Source: Gemmatimonadota bacterium (lineage in GTDB: Bacteria; Gemmatimonadota; Gemmatimonadetes; Gemmatimonadales; Gemmatimonadaceae). Taken from it: a stretch of 64,000 nt of DNA. The notes under the pieces are model-generated. The model saw only the letters and a list, made by a program, of their open reading frames with translations, did not search any database and was not told the DNA's origin. A program made the position numbers and the translations under genes. The stretch covers positions 372,001 through 436,000 of the forward strand of contig JADKAQ010000004.1 in NCBI GenBank assembly GCA_016719105.1. The letters run 5' to 3'. Of this stretch, positions 8,453-17,643 are shown one piece after another. Every line of letters starts with the position of its first letter. The first letter of the stretch is position 1.

Positions 8453-10462
8453 ATGCGCCTCCGTCTCGTTCTCGCGAGTGCCGTCACGCTCACGTCGTGC
8501 TTCGCCGCCGCCGCTGCGGCGCAGGGGACCCGCCCGCTCAAGGCGAGCGACTTCTACCACCTGCGCGATGTCGGCGCCCCACGCATCTCCCCGGACGGGG
8601 CCTGGGTCGCCTACACCGTCGCCACCACCGACTCGGCCAAGGACAAGTCCGATAGCGACGTCTGGATGGTGAGCTGGGACGGGACGCGGACACTGCGCCT
8701 GACGAGCTCTCCCGAGGGCGAGTCGAACCCGCGCTGGTCGCCCGACAATCGCTATCTCTCATTTGTCTCGGGACGATTCGAGAGCAAGGGGGGGCAGCTC
8801 TGGTTGCTCGATCGTGCCGGTGGCGAGGCGGTGCGGCTGACGGACCTCAAGGGTGGGGTCGCCGACTACGAGTGGTCCCCCGACGGGACGCGCATCGTCG
8901 TCACCTCGCACGACCCCGACCCCGAGGAGGCCAAGCCCGACTCGCTGAAGGACAAGAACCCCAAGCCGATCGTCGTCGACCGGTACGCGTTCAAGCGCGA
9001 CTATGCCGGCTACCTCAACCGGCAGCGCGATCACCTCTGGATCGTCGACGTCGCGACGAAGAAGGGCGTGCAGCTGACGACCGGAGACTTCGACGACCGC
9101 ATGCCGCGCTGGTCGCCGGACGGACGGCGCATCGCCTTCGTCTCCCGGCGTGAGGGCAAGGACCCGGACCGCGAGAACAACAGCGACGTGTACGTCGTCG
9201 ATGCCGTCGCCGGGTCGACGCCGCAGCGCCTGACGAGTTGGCGGGGCGACGACGCGGAGCCCGTGTGGAGCCCCGACGGGGCGTGGATCGCCTACCTGCA
9301 GTCCGGCGAGCCGCAGCTCTCGGCGTATGCGCAGGAGACCATCGCGGTGATCCCCAGCACCGGCGGGACGCCGCGCCTCCTCGCCGCCACGCTCGACCGC
9401 GATGTCGGCGACCTCTCCTGGACCCCCGACGGCCGCACGATTCGTTTCATTCTGGGGGATGACCGTGCCGTGCACCTGGCGACCGTCCCCGCCGAGGGCG
9501 GGGCGGTGACGCGCCTGATCGACGGACGGCGCGTCATCTGGACGTACGATGCCGCGCCCGACGGGCGCCTCGTCGCGCGCGCCGCCACCGCGACGACGAC
9601 ACCGGAGCTCTTCGCCGTCGAGAAAGGGGCGCTGCGCGCGCTCACCCACGTCAACGACTCCCTCCTCGCGCAACTCGCCCTCGGCACCACCGAAGACGTC
9701 GACTTCAAGAACAAGGACGGGCTGACCGTTGGCGCGCTCCTCGTCAAGCCAGCCGGGTTCCAGGTCGGGAAGAAGTATCCACTGCTCCTCTGGATTCACG
9801 GCGGCCCCAACGGGCAGGACCAGCATGCCTTCGCCTTCCAGCGGGAGCTCTACGCGGCCAACGGCTACCTGGTGCTCGCGGTGAACTACCGCGGGAGCAG
9901 CGGGCGTGGGCAGGCGTGGAAGAAGGCGATCTTCGCCGACTGGGGCAACAAGGAGGTGCAGGACCTCCTGGCCGGCGTCGACCACGTCATCTCGTTAGGG
10001 ATCGCCGATCCGGAGCGCCTGGGCATCGGCGGCTGGAGCTACGGCGGGATCCTGACCGACTACATCATCGCCACCACCACGCGCTTCAAGGCGGCGAGCA
10101 GTGGGGCGGGGAGTGCACTGCAGACGACGATGTACGGTACTGACCAGTACATCTATCAGTACGAGAACGAACTCGGCGCTCCGTGGAAGAACCCGAAGCT
10201 GTGGGAGAAGCTCTCGTATCCCTTCTACAAGGCCGACCGGATCAAGACGCCGACGCTGTTCATGGGGGGCGAGAAGGACGCCAACGTGCCCATCACCGGC
10301 AGCGAGCAGATGTACATGGCGCTCAAGTCGTTAGGCGTGGATGCCCAGCTGGTCGTCTATCCCGGGCAGTTCCACGGCATCTCGCGCCCGTCGTTCGTGC
10401 TCGACCGATACCAGCGCTATCTCGGCTGGTACGACAAGTACCTGCGCCCGATCACCCCATAG
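8453..10462 (+). CDS. Secreted S9 family (DPP-IV/acylaminoacyl-type) serine peptidase
   Basis: A 669-aa protein. ATG 8453 gives an N-terminal signal (RLRLVLASAVTLTSCFA ... AAQ). A seven-bladed WD40/TolB-like propeller follows (repeated 'W.PDG..I.F' such as PRWSPDGRRIAFVS), then the alpha/beta-hydrolase domain. The catalytic triad is visible: Ser529 in GGWSYGG, Asp609 in GGEKDANVP and His641 in QFHGISRP. S9 enzymes cleave short peptides; export suggests periplasmic peptide scavenging. It is related to the peptidase at 38792-40807, whose triad falls at nearly the same residue numbers. A longer in-frame start at 8306 would hide the signal peptide, so I rejected it. Confidence 0.93.
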   Translation: MRLRLVLASAVTLTSCFAAAAAAQGTRPLKASDFYHLRDVGAPRISPDGAWVAYTVATTDSAKDKSDSDVWMVSWDGTRTLRLTSSPEGESNPRWSPDNRYLSFVSGRFESKGGQLWLLDRAGGEAVRLTDLKGGVADYEWSPDGTRIVVTSHDPDPEEAKPDSLKDKNPKPIVVDRYAFKRDYAGYLNRQRDHLWIVDVATKKGVQLTTGDFDDRMPRWSPDGRRIAFVSRREGKDPDRENNSDVYVVDAVAGSTPQRLTSWRGDDAEPVWSPDGAWIAYLQSGEPQLSAYAQETIAVIPSTGGTPRLLAATLDRDVGDLSWTPDGRTIRFILGDDRAVHLATVPAEGGAVTRLIDGRRVIWTYDAAPDGRLVARAATATTTPELFAVEKGALRALTHVNDSLLAQLALGTTEDVDFKNKDGLTVGALLVKPAGFQVGKKYPLLLWIHGGPNGQDQHAFAFQRELYAANGYLVLAVNYRGSSGRGQAWKKAIFADWGNKEVQDLLAGVDHVISLGIADPERLGIGGWSYGGILTDYIIATTTRFKAASSGAGSALQTTMYGTDQYIYQYENELGAPWKNPKLWEKLSYPFYKADRIKTPTLFMGGEKDANVPITGSEQMYMALKSLGVDAQLVVYPGQFHGISRPSFVLDRYQRYLGWYDKYLRPITP

Positions 10463-10501
10463 CGCGAAGCGGCGAGTCGCGCGAAGCGGCGAGGCGCGCG
10501 T

Positions 10502-10562
10502 GGCGCGGCGTCCGGGCGAATGCTGCGATCCCTCCCCGGATCGCGCGCCCGAACGCCGCGCC
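10502..10562. terminator. Long nested hairpin between convergent genes
   Basis: A 10-bp outer stem (GGCGCGGCGT at 10502-10511 with ACGCCGCGCC at 10553-10562), then GGGCG/CGCCC and an inner GCGATC/GATCGC hairpin. It lies between the ends of the S9 peptidase (plus) and the lipoprotein (minus), so it could stop transcription from both sides. No long T-run is present. Confidence 0.6.
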
Positions 10563-10577
10563 GCCTGACGACGTCCG

Positions 10578-11063
10578 CTAGAACTTGCCGCTGGCGACCA
10601 GGACGCCGGCCGCCGTCTTCACCTCGACCACCTGCCCCGTCACGCTCATCGGGACCGACTGGCCCAGCGTGGAGTTGAGGTTGATGCTCGCCTGGCGCAG
10701 CGTATTGGTCACCTGCGTCGACCCCACCTTCGCCCCGCCCACGAAGAAGTTCACCGACGTCCCGGCCGCGACGTTCTCGATCTCGATCTGCAGCTCACGC
10801 TCGCTCGGCTTCGACGACCACTTCGCCTTCCCCTTGGCGTTGGCGTACGGCGACACTCCCTTGAGGGCGATCTCGAGGCGCACGCGATTGGCGCTGGACG
10901 AGCTGCTCGACGAACTGCTCGACGAGCCCGAAGCACTGGACGCCGCGCTGTCCGATGACGAGGACGCGATCGCCTGCGGCGAGGCAGGGCCGGTGCTGTC
11001 GGTGCTGCAGGCGGTGAGGGCGCTGGTGGCGATGAGCAGAAGGGCGGCGTGGCGGAACGTCAT
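10578..11063 (-). CDS. Ser-rich lipoprotein of unknown function
   Basis: A 161-aa protein. ATG 11063 opens a lipoprotein signal (FRHAALLLIATSALTAC, lipobox LTAC). A linker of about 35 residues made almost only of Ser, Ala and Gly follows, ending in a run of eleven Ser encoded by mixed AGC/TCG codons. The C-terminal 95 residues form a beta-rich domain (VRLEIALKGVSPYANAKGKA ... VVEVKTAAGVLVASGKF). No family is recognised. The domain may be anchored to the outer membrane on the flexible linker. The Ser codons make a near-repeat at 10895-10930. It sits alone, with terminators on both sides. Confidence 0.72.
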   Translation of the reverse strand: MTFRHAALLLIATSALTACSTDSTGPASPQAIASSSSDSAASSASGSSSSSSSSSSSANRVRLEIALKGVSPYANAKGKAKWSSKPSERELQIEIENVAAGTSVNFFVGGAKVGSTQVTNTLRQASINLNSTLGQSVPMSVTGQVVEVKTAAGVLVASGKF

Positions 11064-11227
11064 GGGGGCATCCTCGGGTGATGGCGGCGCGACGATGCGC
11101 CTGAAGGGTTCGCATCCGGAGTGGTGCGACGCCGGCGTCTGCAGCATCGCCGGGCGTGCCCCGAGGAATGGCAAGTGCGGCGCCCGCGTGCGCAGCAACC
11201 CAAGTGGCGGTCCCGCAAGGAGTTGCG

Positions 11228-11254
11228 AAAACGGCACCGCATCGAGCGGTGCCG
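11228..11254 (-). terminator. Intrinsic terminator downstream of matC
   Basis: A perfect 9-bp stem (CGGCACCGC / GCGGTGCCG, 11232-11240 and 11246-11254) with a 5-nt loop. Read on the minus strand, it is followed directly by TTTT. Confidence 0.8.
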
Positions 11255-11334
11255 TGACGCGATGCAGTGCTGTATCGCGGCGTGCCAGCGGAGACCTCGC
11301 GATGCGTGCGCTCGCGATGCGTGCGCTCCGGCCG

Positions 11335-12597
11335 TTAGGCTCGGGCGAAGAGGCCGGCCATCAGTTGGCAGAGCACCGCCCCCACCACCGTCATCGCCAG
11401 CCCCCAGGCCAGGAGCTTGTTGAAGAGGGCGCGCGAGGCCAGCGGGCTCGACACCGCGGCGACACACAGTGCCCCAAGCGTCGACAGCGGCGACACGTCC
11501 ACCAGTGCCGAGCCCACGTTGATCGACAGCGCGACCGCGAGCGGGTCGCCGCCGCCGACCTTTTCCACCAACGTTGCGGCTGTCGGAAGGAAGGCGGGAA
11601 GGACGACCCCCGAGGTGCTGCTGTATGTCGAGATGGCCCCGGTCACGAAGGCGATCACGCCGTTGAGGGTGACCGGCGTCGCCAGGCGCGCGAGCAGCGT
11701 CGTGAAGAGGTCCATCCCCCCGGTCTTCTCCAGGAGGGCGATCAGGAGCGAGACGCCGCACACCATCAGGATCACCCCCCACGGCACCTTCCGGATCGCG
11801 GCCTGTTCATCGCCCGCCCGCGCCAGAAGGAGGAGCGCCGCCGTCCCGAAGGCCGACATCCCGAGGTTGAGCTTGAACCCCACGACGCCGACGATCCACG
11901 CGAGGATCAGGAGACTCGTCAGGCGCTGGTGTCCGCTGAGCGCCACATCGGTCGCGGCCACCGCCGTCGCCGCGCGCGACTCGCCAGCGGGCGCGACCTC
12001 GCGCCGGCCGCTGAGCACGAGGTACGCCGCCAGTGCCACGAGCGCGTGCGCGGCGAAGTTGGCCGCCCATACCCGCCACTCGTGTCCCCCCAACCCGCCC
12101 TTCGCCATCGCGTTGTTGGCAATCACGCCCACCGACGAGATGGGGGAGAGGTTCCCGGCGTTCGCCCCGTTGGCCACCATCAGCGCGGTCAGGAAGTGCG
12201 ACACGCCCGTGCGCTCGCTGATGGCCATCGCCAGCGGAATCACCAGCGCCACGCTGGAGATGGCGCCGGGCCCCACCGTGGAAATGGCGAAGGCGATGAG
12301 GAAGAAGAGGACCGGGAGCACCCGCGCATTGCCGCGCGCGGCGCGCACCGCGTGCTGCGCGAGTCGCTCCAGCGTCCCGTTGGTGTCGGCGATCGCGAAC
12401 AGCAGGGTGACGCCGGTGAGCGTGAGAAAGAGCGTGATCGGGAAGCCCGCCATGACCACGTCGGGCTTGAGCCCGGCGGCGTACACGCCGATGACCCACG
12501 CGAGGGCGACCGCCAGCAGCCCCACGTTGATGCGCGACGTCATCGACAGCGCCAGCGCGACGACGAGTGCGAGGAGCGACAGGATGGCCGGGGTCAC
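11335..12597 (-). CDS. matC: Malonate/dicarboxylate carrier, MatC type (ion-transporter superfamily)
   Basis: A 420-aa protein of about eleven to twelve hydrophobic segments. It has the MatC/SLC13-like pattern: two halves, each with a polar re-entrant motif (GANAGNLSPISSVGVIANN at about 165-183 and STYSSTSGVVLPAF in the second half). The family exchanges or symports C3-C4 dicarboxylates across the inner membrane. Malonate is inferred from the neighbouring malonyl-CoA synthetase. GTG 12597 overlaps the stop of that gene by four bases (GTGA), which fixes the start and shows translational coupling. A perfect intrinsic terminator follows at 11228-11254. A longer frame upstream is just the synthetase gene read out of frame. 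Confidence 0.85.
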   Translation of the reverse strand: MTPAILSLLALVVALALSMTSRINVGLLAVALAWVIGVYAAGLKPDVVMAGFPITLFLTLTGVTLLFAIADTNGTLERLAQHAVRAARGNARVLPVLFFLIAFAISTVGPGAISSVALVIPLAMAISERTGVSHFLTALMVANGANAGNLSPISSVGVIANNAMAKGGLGGHEWRVWAANFAAHALVALAAYLVLSGRREVAPAGESRAATAVAATDVALSGHQRLTSLLILAWIVGVVGFKLNLGMSAFGTAALLLLARAGDEQAAIRKVPWGVILMVCGVSLLIALLEKTGGMDLFTTLLARLATPVTLNGVIAFVTGAISTYSSTSGVVLPAFLPTAATLVEKVGGGDPLAVALSINVGSALVDVSPLSTLGALCVAAVSSPLASRALFNKLLAWGLAMTVVGAVLCQLMAGLFARA

Positions 12598-14081
12598 GGC
12601 GCGCCTGGCGTCCACGGCGGGAGCAGGTGCCGCTGCACCTTGCCTAACGCCGTGCGCGGGAGCGCGTCCACCCGCACGAAGGCGCGCGGAACCTTGAAGC
12701 TCGCCAGCTGCCGGCGGCACTGCTCACCCAGCCCCGCGAGCGCCCCCTCGTCGTCAGCGACGACGTAGGCCACGGGGAGCTCGCCGCGGCGCTCGTCCGG
12801 CACGCCGACCACGACGGCCTCGCGAACCCCCGCGCACTCCAGGAGCAGCTCCTCGATCTCGCGCGGGTAGATGTTGAAGCCGCCGGAGATGATGAGGTCC
12901 GAACGGCGCCCGCACAGCGTGTAGTAGCCATCGGCGGAGCGCCGGGCGAGGTCGCCGGTCCGGAACCAGCCGTCGACGAACGCCTCGGCGTCGGCATCGG
13001 GGCGGCGCCAGTAGTGCCGAATGACGTTCGGGCCGCGCACGAGCAACTCGCCGACGTCGTCGACCGCAACCTCGCCTCCGTCGGCCGCGACGATGCGCGC
13101 CGACACCCCGGGAAACGGCAGCCCCACCGCCCCGGGGCGCCGCTCCCCTTCATACGGGTTGCCGATGTTCATGAGCGTCTCGCTCATCCCGTAGCGCTCG
13201 AGGATCGTGTGCCCGTAGCGCGTGCGGAACGCCTCCAGCGTCGCCGCCGAGAGCGGCGCCGAGCCGCAGACGAAGAGTCGCATGCGCCGGCCGATGCGCG
13301 CCGCCACGTCGGCGGGAAGCTCGAGCAGGCGCACGTACACGGTCGGCACGCCGAAGAAGAGCGTCGGCTGGAACGCCTCGAACAGCGCCGCCGCACGCGC
13401 CACGTCGAAGCGCTCCGCCAGCCGCATCCGGCACCCGGTGATGAGCCACGCGATGATCCCGTTGCCCAACCCGTGCACGTGGAAGAGCGGGAGGACGGCG
13501 AGGTAGCGATCGTCACTCGTTATGCGCCAGCACGCGGCGAGCGAGACTCCGTTGGCGAGGAAGTTGTTGTGCGAGAGGACTGCCCCCTTCGAGCGCCCGG
13601 TCGTTCCCGACGTGTAGACGATGGCCGCCGCCGCGTCGCCATCGATCGCCCGGCGGACGGTCGAGTCCTCTTCCCCTGCGGCATCGCGCACGAGGGCCGC
13701 GATCTCCCACACCGCCGTCGAGGCGGGGAAGAGCGAGGCCCCCTCGTCGCCGGCCACCACCACCGCCACGGGTTCGGCGTCGCTCACGATGTGGGCGATT
13801 TCGCGCTCCCGGTACAGGATGTTGATCGGGACGACAATCACCCCGAGCTTCACGCAGGCCAGGAAGAGATCGATGAACTCGGCGCGATTGGGGAGGTAGA
13901 GCGCGAGGCGATCTCCCGGCTGCACGCCGCGACGCTCGAGGAGGCGCGCCAGGCGGTTGCTGCGCGCGTCGAGCGCACCGAAGGTCAGCGTCTCGACGGT
14001 GCCATCGGCGCGCTCGTGCTCGAGCGCGGGGACGTCGCGGCGCCCGAGGAGCGAGAGGTCGAACAGGTCGAGAAGTTGCAT
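12594..14081 (-). CDS. matB: Malonyl-CoA synthetase (MatB-type AMP-forming acyl-CoA ligase)
   Basis: A 495-aa member of the ANL superfamily. The ATP loop is YTSGTTGRSKGA (about 155-166). ERYGMSETLMNIGNPYEGER is a near-perfect MatB signature, including the Arg expected to bind the second carboxylate. GWFRTGDLA is the A8-region hinge and TALGKVQRH near the C-terminus supplies the catalytic Lys. It activates malonate to malonyl-CoA with ATP and CoA in the cytoplasm. Together with the coupled matC, this forms a two-gene malonate uptake and activation unit. No malonyl-CoA decarboxylase (matA) or GntR regulator (matR) is adjacent, so the malonyl-CoA may feed fatty-acid or polyketide synthesis instead. 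Confidence 0.9.
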   Translation of the reverse strand: MQLLDLFDLSLLGRRDVPALEHERADGTVETLTFGALDARSNRLARLLERRGVQPGDRLALYLPNRAEFIDLFLACVKLGVIVVPINILYREREIAHIVSDAEPVAVVVAGDEGASLFPASTAVWEIAALVRDAAGEEDSTVRRAIDGDAAAAIVYTSGTTGRSKGAVLSHNNFLANGVSLAACWRITSDDRYLAVLPLFHVHGLGNGIIAWLITGCRMRLAERFDVARAAALFEAFQPTLFFGVPTVYVRLLELPADVAARIGRRMRLFVCGSAPLSAATLEAFRTRYGHTILERYGMSETLMNIGNPYEGERRPGAVGLPFPGVSARIVAADGGEVAVDDVGELLVRGPNVIRHYWRRPDADAEAFVDGWFRTGDLARRSADGYYTLCGRRSDLIISGGFNIYPREIEELLLECAGVREAVVVGVPDERRGELPVAYVVADDEGALAGLGEQCRRQLASFKVPRAFVRVDALPRTALGKVQRHLLPPWTPGAP

Positions 14082-14155
14082 GGCGGCGCTAACCTAGCGC
14101 CTGCACGGCGCGCCGCCAGTTCAACGCGCGTGCACCGCCTTCCCTTCGTCCGCCC

Positions 14156-14179
14156 GCGGGCCGGCGCTCGCCGGCCCGC
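14156..14179 (-). terminator. GC-rich hairpin downstream of ppk2
   Basis: GCGGGCCGG (14156-14164) pairs with CCGGCCCGC (14171-14179) around a 6-nt loop, just past the stop codon of the polyphosphate kinase gene. No T-run. Confidence 0.55.
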
Positions 14180-14185
14180 CGGTGA

Positions 14186-15529
14186 TCAGATCGCGGGGAC
14201 CATCACCTGGTGCTCACCGCGCTCGTACACCACGCTCGCGCGCCCCACCAGGAGCGGATCGAGCGGACCGATCGCCTCGAGCACCTTGCTCTTGTAGGGG
14301 AGCTTGTGAAGCACGTAGCGCATCGCATTCAGGCGCGCGCGCTTCTTACAGTCGGACTTGATCACCGTCCACGGCGAGTCGGCGGTGTCGGTGTAGAAGA
14401 ACATCGCTTCCTTCGCCTTCGTGTACTCGCTCCACTTGTCGATCGAGGCCATGTCGACGGGGGAGAGCTTCCACTGCTTGAGCGGGTGCGACTTGCGCTC
14501 CTTGAACCGGCGCTTCTGCTCCTCGCGGCTCACCGAGAACCAGAACTTGATCAGGTGCACGCCGCTGCGCACGAGGTTGCGCTCGAACTCGGGACACTGG
14601 CGCATGAACTCCGTGTACTCGTCAGGCGAGCAGAAGCTCATCACCCGCTCCACGCCGGCGCGGTTGTACCACGAGCGATCGAACATCACGATCTCCCCCG
14701 CCGTGGGGAGGTGCTGCACGTAGCGCTGGAAGTACCACTGGCCGCGCTCCACCTCGCTCGGCTTCTCGAGGGCGACGACACGCGCACCGCGGGGATTGAG
14801 GTGCTCCATGAAGCGCTTGATCGCTCCGCCCTTGCCGGCGGCATCGCGCCCCTCGAAGAGGATGATCACCTTTTGCCCCGTGGCCTTCACCCACTGCTGC
14901 AGCTTGAGCAGCTCCACCTGCAATCCGTACTTGTGCCGCTCGTAGTTCTTGCGCGACATCAGGTTCTTGTACGGATAGCCCCCGGAGCGCCAGTCGTCGG
15001 CCAGCAAGGCGTCGGCGTGCTCGGAGTGCGTGCGCTCGGCCTGCCGCCCGTGCGCGAGAATCGCATCGCGCAGGGCGGTCACGTCATCGGGCGAGGCGCC
15101 GTGCATGATCGCGTCGAGCGAGTCGATCAGCGTGGCGATCTTCCCCGGGGGCGAGGAGGCGATGATGTCCCTCACCGCCGTCTCCTTCGACGTGCGCGCG
15201 GCCACCACCGCTTCGCCCACGGAGAACTGTTCGATCGCCTCGGGCGATGACAGGCTGGGGGCGATGTCGCCCGCTGTCATGGCGCGATCGCCTCCACGCT
15301 TGGTGGACACGGCGCGACGGCGGCGCGCCGCACTGGCCGATGTCCCGCGTGACTTCCTGCGTGGCGTCTCGCGAGGTGTCCCGCGGGACTTCCCCGCGGC
15401 CTTTCCGCGGGCGCTCGCGCCGCTCGTCGCAGCTGACGGTGCGTTGTCACGCGACGTCGCCCGCTCGGACGGCGTGGCGGTGGACGTGGCAGCCTTCGCG
15501 GGGGTGGTCTTCTTGCGTTTGGCGCTCAT
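14186..15529 (-). CDS. ppk2: Polyphosphate kinase 2 with basic histone-H1-like N-terminal tail
   Basis: From ATG 15529 the protein has 447 aa (ATG 15559 adds ten). Residues 1-82 are almost only Lys, Arg, Ala, Ser, Thr and Pro (AKRKKTTPAKAATSTATPSE), like the tails of bacterial histone-H1-like proteins. A helical spacer follows, then the PPK2 core at about 190-440: YPYKNLMSRKNYERHKYGLQ, Walker A FEGRDAAGKGG (225-235), FDRSWYNRAGVERV (283-296) and the DMASIDKWSEYTKAKEAMFF lid. Class I PPK2 enzymes phosphorylate GDP or ADP using polyphosphate. The core has normal length and all key residues. The tail is unusual and could bind polyphosphate or DNA; this is inference. Confidence 0.92.
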   Translation of the reverse strand: MSAKRKKTTPAKAATSTATPSERATSRDNAPSAATSGASARGKAAGKSRGTPRETPRRKSRGTSASAARRRRAVSTKRGGDRAMTAGDIAPSLSSPEAIEQFSVGEAVVAARTSKETAVRDIIASSPPGKIATLIDSLDAIMHGASPDDVTALRDAILAHGRQAERTHSEHADALLADDWRSGGYPYKNLMSRKNYERHKYGLQVELLKLQQWVKATGQKVIILFEGRDAAGKGGAIKRFMEHLNPRGARVVALEKPSEVERGQWYFQRYVQHLPTAGEIVMFDRSWYNRAGVERVMSFCSPDEYTEFMRQCPEFERNLVRSGVHLIKFWFSVSREEQKRRFKERKSHPLKQWKLSPVDMASIDKWSEYTKAKEAMFFYTDTADSPWTVIKSDCKKRARLNAMRYVLHKLPYKSKVLEAIGPLDPLLVGRASVVYERGEHQVMVPAI

Positions 15530-15754
15530 GACGTGTGCCGAAGTGGGGAGCTGGGACATACCACAGTATCGGCGTCGCGGTACGACGCCGTCACTGCTCG
15601 TGCGGTGCGGCGCCAATGCTGGCCGCCCGATGCAACCTTCACCCGGTACGCCCTCGAACCCAGTCCCTTCTCCCCGACAGCGGGGGAGGGCGAAGCCTGA
15701 CGCGGCGGCGCGGCGTGCGCACGGCGCGACCGCCCTCGAGACCGCCCGAGGAGA

Positions 15755-16609
15755 CTAGTCGCGCTGGCCGCCGCCCACGCGCGCGAGGTGCTCCCCCAGC
15801 ACGTTGACCGAGAGCACGGTCACGAAGATCGCCATGCCGGGAAAGACGGCGAGCCAGGGTTCGGAGGTCAGCGTGGTTTGCGCCTGGTACAGCATGTTCC
15901 CCCAGCTTGCCGCCGGGGGCTGCACGCCCACGCCAAAGAAGGAGAGCGCGGATTCGAGGAGGATGCCGCGTCCGACCGACAGCGTCGCCGAGACGGCGAT
16001 CGTCCCCAGCACGTTGGGGAGGATATGGCCGGCGAGGATGCGCACGGCACCCACGCCCGTGGCCTGCGCCGCCTCCACGAAGCCGCGCTGCGCGAGCGAG
16101 AGCACCTCGGCGCGGACGACTCGCGCCGTCTCCATCCACCCCGCCACGCCCACCAGCACGATGAGCAGCGGAATGGACGGCTGCAGGATGGCGGCGACGA
16201 TCATCAGGAACGGGAGTCGCGGGATCGCCAGCATCGCGTCGGTGAGGCGCATGAGCGACGCGTCGACCCATCCCCCCACGAAACCGCCCACCGCCCCGAC
16301 CGCCGAGCCTAACGCGACAGAGAGCAGGGCCGAGAGGAAGCCAATGGCGAGGGAGACGCGGGCGCCCGAAAGGACGCGCGCCAGGACGTCGCGCCCGAGT
16401 TCGTCGGTCCCGAACCAGTGCGCCATCGAGGGGGCGGCTCGGCGCGCCGTGAGGTCCATCGCTTCGCTCGCGGTCGCGGCCAGCCACGGGGCGAGCACCG
16501 CGGCCAGTGCGATGGCCGCGAGTACGACCAGCGCCGCGCGCACTCCCGGCGGGAGTGCCCGCCACCGGCCGGGCGGCGACGTGGAGAGCGATGCGGCGGG
16601 CGCCGTCAT
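15755..16609 (-). CDS. Peptide/nickel-type ABC transporter permease, DppC/OppC family
   Basis: A 284-aa inner-membrane protein. The first hydrophobic segment is ALVVLAAIALAAVLAPWLAA. The OppC N-terminal region HWFGTDELGRDVLARVLSGARVSL is intact, followed by five more segments and the EAA loop (EAAQATGVGAVRILAGHILPN). ATG 16609 overlaps the stop of the preceding permease gene (ATGA), so I took it over the ATG at 16633. It forms the permease pair with the DppB-type protein encoded just upstream. The ATPase subunits that normally follow are missing: the next gene is ppk2 after about 225 bp. Confidence 0.92.
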   Translation of the reverse strand: MTAPAASLSTSPPGRWRALPPGVRAALVVLAAIALAAVLAPWLAATASEAMDLTARRAAPSMAHWFGTDELGRDVLARVLSGARVSLAIGFLSALLSVALGSAVGAVGGFVGGWVDASLMRLTDAMLAIPRLPFLMIVAAILQPSIPLLIVLVGVAGWMETARVVRAEVLSLAQRGFVEAAQATGVGAVRILAGHILPNVLGTIAVSATLSVGRGILLESALSFFGVGVQPPAASWGNMLYQAQTTLTSEPWLAVFPGMAIFVTVLSVNVLGEHLARVGGGQRD

Positions 16610-17553
16610 CCACGTACCCGAGGATCGAGCCATCGATAGCTCAGGTCGGCGACGAGGTTGAGCACGATCACGGCGGTCGACGAGACCATCAGGAACGCCA
16701 TGAGCACCGTATAGTCGCGACGCGCGAGCGCTTCCGTGAAGAGCCCGCCTAGCCCCGGCCAGGCGAAGACGCTCTCGGTCACCACCGCGCCCGACACCAT
16801 GATCGCTGCGTCGAGCAGGACGATGGTGACGAAGGGGAGGAGGGCGTTGCGCAGGGCATGCACGAAGACCACCTGGCGCTCCGGCACGCCGCGTCCGTGT
16901 GCAGAGAGGATGAAGCGCTGCGCCAGGACCGCGAGCATCCCGCTGCGCAGGTAGCGCGTCCACACGGCCGCATGCACCGTCGCCAGCACCGTGGCCGGGA
17001 GGATGATGTGCCGCAGGCGGTCGAGCAGGTCGCCGCCGAGGATCGAGCTCCGACCCGACGACGGGAGCCAGCCTAACGAAACGGCGAACAGGAGCTGCAA
17101 CAGGAGCCCGAACCAGAACGTCGGGAGCGAGATCCCGGCGAGCGTGAGCGTCGTGACCGTGCGGTCGAACAGGCTGCGCTGGCGCGCGGCCGCGAGCACC
17201 CCGATGGGGAGGGCGGCGACGAAGGCCAGGACGAGCGACGCCAGGATGAGCTCCAGCGTCGCCGGGATGCGTTCCGCCAGTCGCACCGTGACCGGGCGTC
17301 CGTCGGCGAAGGAGAAGCCCCAGTCGCCCACCACGAATCCCCGGAGCCAGGCCAGGTACTGGACCGGGAGCGAACGATCGAGCCCTAACGAGCGCTTGAG
17401 TCGCTCGATGTCCTCGGGGCGGACGTTGGGATTCTCCAGGTAGATCGCGAGCGGCCCCCCGGGCGCCGCGTGCAGCAGCGCGAAGACGAGGACCGAGATG
17501 ACGAGCAGGAGCGGGAGCGCCTGGGCAAGGCGGCGGGCGACGGCGGTCAGCAC
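16606..17553 (-). CDS. Peptide/nickel-type ABC transporter permease, DppB/OppB family
   Basis: A 315-aa inner-membrane protein of about six transmembrane helices. It begins with the family's first helix (LLLVISVLVFALLHAAPGGP) and the periplasmic stretch ERLKRSLGLDRSLPVQYLAWL, and carries the EAA loop (SAHGRGVPERQVVFVHALRN) that docks the ATPase. The family imports oligopeptides, dipeptides or metals. Its binding protein is encoded upstream at 18394-20061 and the partner permease overlaps by four bases downstream. Substrate cannot be told from the sequence. Confidence 0.92.
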   Translation of the reverse strand: MLTAVARRLAQALPLLLVISVLVFALLHAAPGGPLAIYLENPNVRPEDIERLKRSLGLDRSLPVQYLAWLRGFVVGDWGFSFADGRPVTVRLAERIPATLELILASLVLAFVAALPIGVLAAARQRSLFDRTVTTLTLAGISLPTFWFGLLLQLLFAVSLGWLPSSGRSSILGGDLLDRLRHIILPATVLATVHAAVWTRYLRSGMLAVLAQRFILSAHGRGVPERQVVFVHALRNALLPFVTIVLLDAAIMVSGAVVTESVFAWPGLGGLFTEALARRDYTVLMAFLMVSSTAVIVLNLVADLSYRWLDPRVRG

Positions 17554-17643
17554 GCGAGGATCTTACCGCCGTGGCTCGGGGAGGCGCGAGTGGGAAAGCG
17601 GATGAGCGGCACGTCACCGCGCCGCCGACCCTTCCTGAAGCGT

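Noticed and set aside
10463..10500. Direct repeat of GCGAAGCGGCGAG after the S9 peptidase
   Set aside because: Only two copies, probably chance or part of the hairpin region; no sign of a mobile element.
11301..11330. Two copies of GATGCGTGCGCTC near the end of matC
   Set aside because: Short, two units only, no unit elsewhere; not a CRISPR or iteron.
10585..12768. 727-codon plus-strand ORF opposite matC and the lipoprotein
   Set aside because: Antisense shadow with extreme Arg/His/Gly content.
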